Origin: Nanobdellati archaeon
GTDB lineage: Archaea; SpSt-1190
DNA length: 5,415 bases
Assembly: GCA_015522095.1 (NCBI GenBank)
Contig: WAMX01000052.1
Span: 1-5,415 of the forward strand
Direction of reading: 5' to 3'
Each line of letters opens with the position of its first letter. Within the stretch, counting starts at the first letter, position 1. This document shows, in pieces, positions 5,365-5,415 of the stretch. A model generated the notes under the pieces. That model was not told the origin of the DNA and made no database searches. It saw only the letters and a program-made list of their open reading frames with translations. The translations under genes and the position numbers were made by a program.

Positions 5365-5372
5365 TATTTAAT
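5365..5372 (-). promoter_or_regulatory. TATA-like box for the 200-residue protein gene
   Basis: The minus strand reads ATTAAATA, centred about 24.5 bases from the GTG at 5344. No Shine-Dalgarno sequence intervenes. It supports the GTG at 5344, rather than the downstream GTGs, as start of a leaderless transcript. Confidence 0.6.
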
Positions 5373-5385
5373 GGTTAGTAAACCC

Positions 5386-5392
5386 TTTTAAA
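5386..5392. promoter_or_regulatory. second AT-rich box, possibly for a divergent gene beyond the right edge
   Basis: The sequence TTTTAAA lies in the non-coding end of the window. If read on the plus strand with the 24.5-base spacing seen elsewhere, it would place a start at about 5413-5415, at or just beyond the edge. No start codon lies between it and the edge on the plus strand. It could instead be an upstream element of the minus-strand gene. Confidence 0.25.
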
Positions 5393-5415
5393 CGACAAAA
5401 CATAAGCCTGAAAGG

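Noticed and set aside
1..5415. Mobile element, CRISPR array, tRNA/rRNA, toxin-antitoxin or defence system
   Set aside because: I looked for inverted terminal repeats, regularly spaced repeats, clover-leaf sequences and relevant protein motifs on both strands and saw none. The genes are ordinary housekeeping families plus one unknown.

Overview
The window suggests an archaeon with a compact, fairly GC-rich genome. The clearest marker is an archaeal/eukaryotic-type translation factor 5A with its hypusination loop. Start codons are preceded by archaeal-style AT-rich TATA-like boxes. Intergenic gaps are tiny and genes often overlap. The wording of the 5A protein (a C-terminal stretch of the type QLMD..SYETFE) and the dense packing resemble DPANN-type archaea such as Micrarchaeota or Diapherotrites. 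That lineage call is an inference and only moderately supported.

Layout from left to right. Positions 1-2366 hold three minus-strand genes in a tight row, transcribed right to left: a CPA2 cation:proton antiporter with a C-terminal NAD-binding TrkA-N domain, a HAM1/RdgB-type non-canonical purine NTP pyrophosphatase, and an O6-alkylguanine-DNA alkyltransferase that runs off the left edge. The antiporter and HAM1 share an ATGA overlap. HAM1 and the alkyltransferase abut with no spacer and in the same frame. Positions 2395-3669 (minus) encode a DUF2207-like membrane protein. Positions 3691-4291 (minus) hold a PAP2-superfamily lipid phosphatase overlapping a small DUF167/YggU protein. The 5A factor is on the plus strand at 4359-4745, divergent from the phosphatase. 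It converges on an unrecognised 200-residue soluble protein at 4742-5344 (minus), and the two stop codons overlap.

Functionally this is mostly housekeeping: nucleotide-pool cleaning plus DNA alkyl-lesion repair, ion homeostasis, envelope-lipid recycling and translation elongation. I see no mobile element, CRISPR array, tRNA, rRNA or defence system.

The most interesting signal is in expression architecture. Five genes that look like first cistrons have an AT-rich box centred about 24.5 bases upstream of the start codon, which implies leaderless transcripts. A weaker sixth case precedes the alkyltransferase. The two genes that overlap an upstream gene (DUF167 and HAM1) lack the box; DUF167 has a strong Shine-Dalgarno site and HAM1 a weak one. 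No stretch of 300 bases lacks a gene. The longest non-coding pieces are 5345-5415 and the divergent promoter at 4292-4358.
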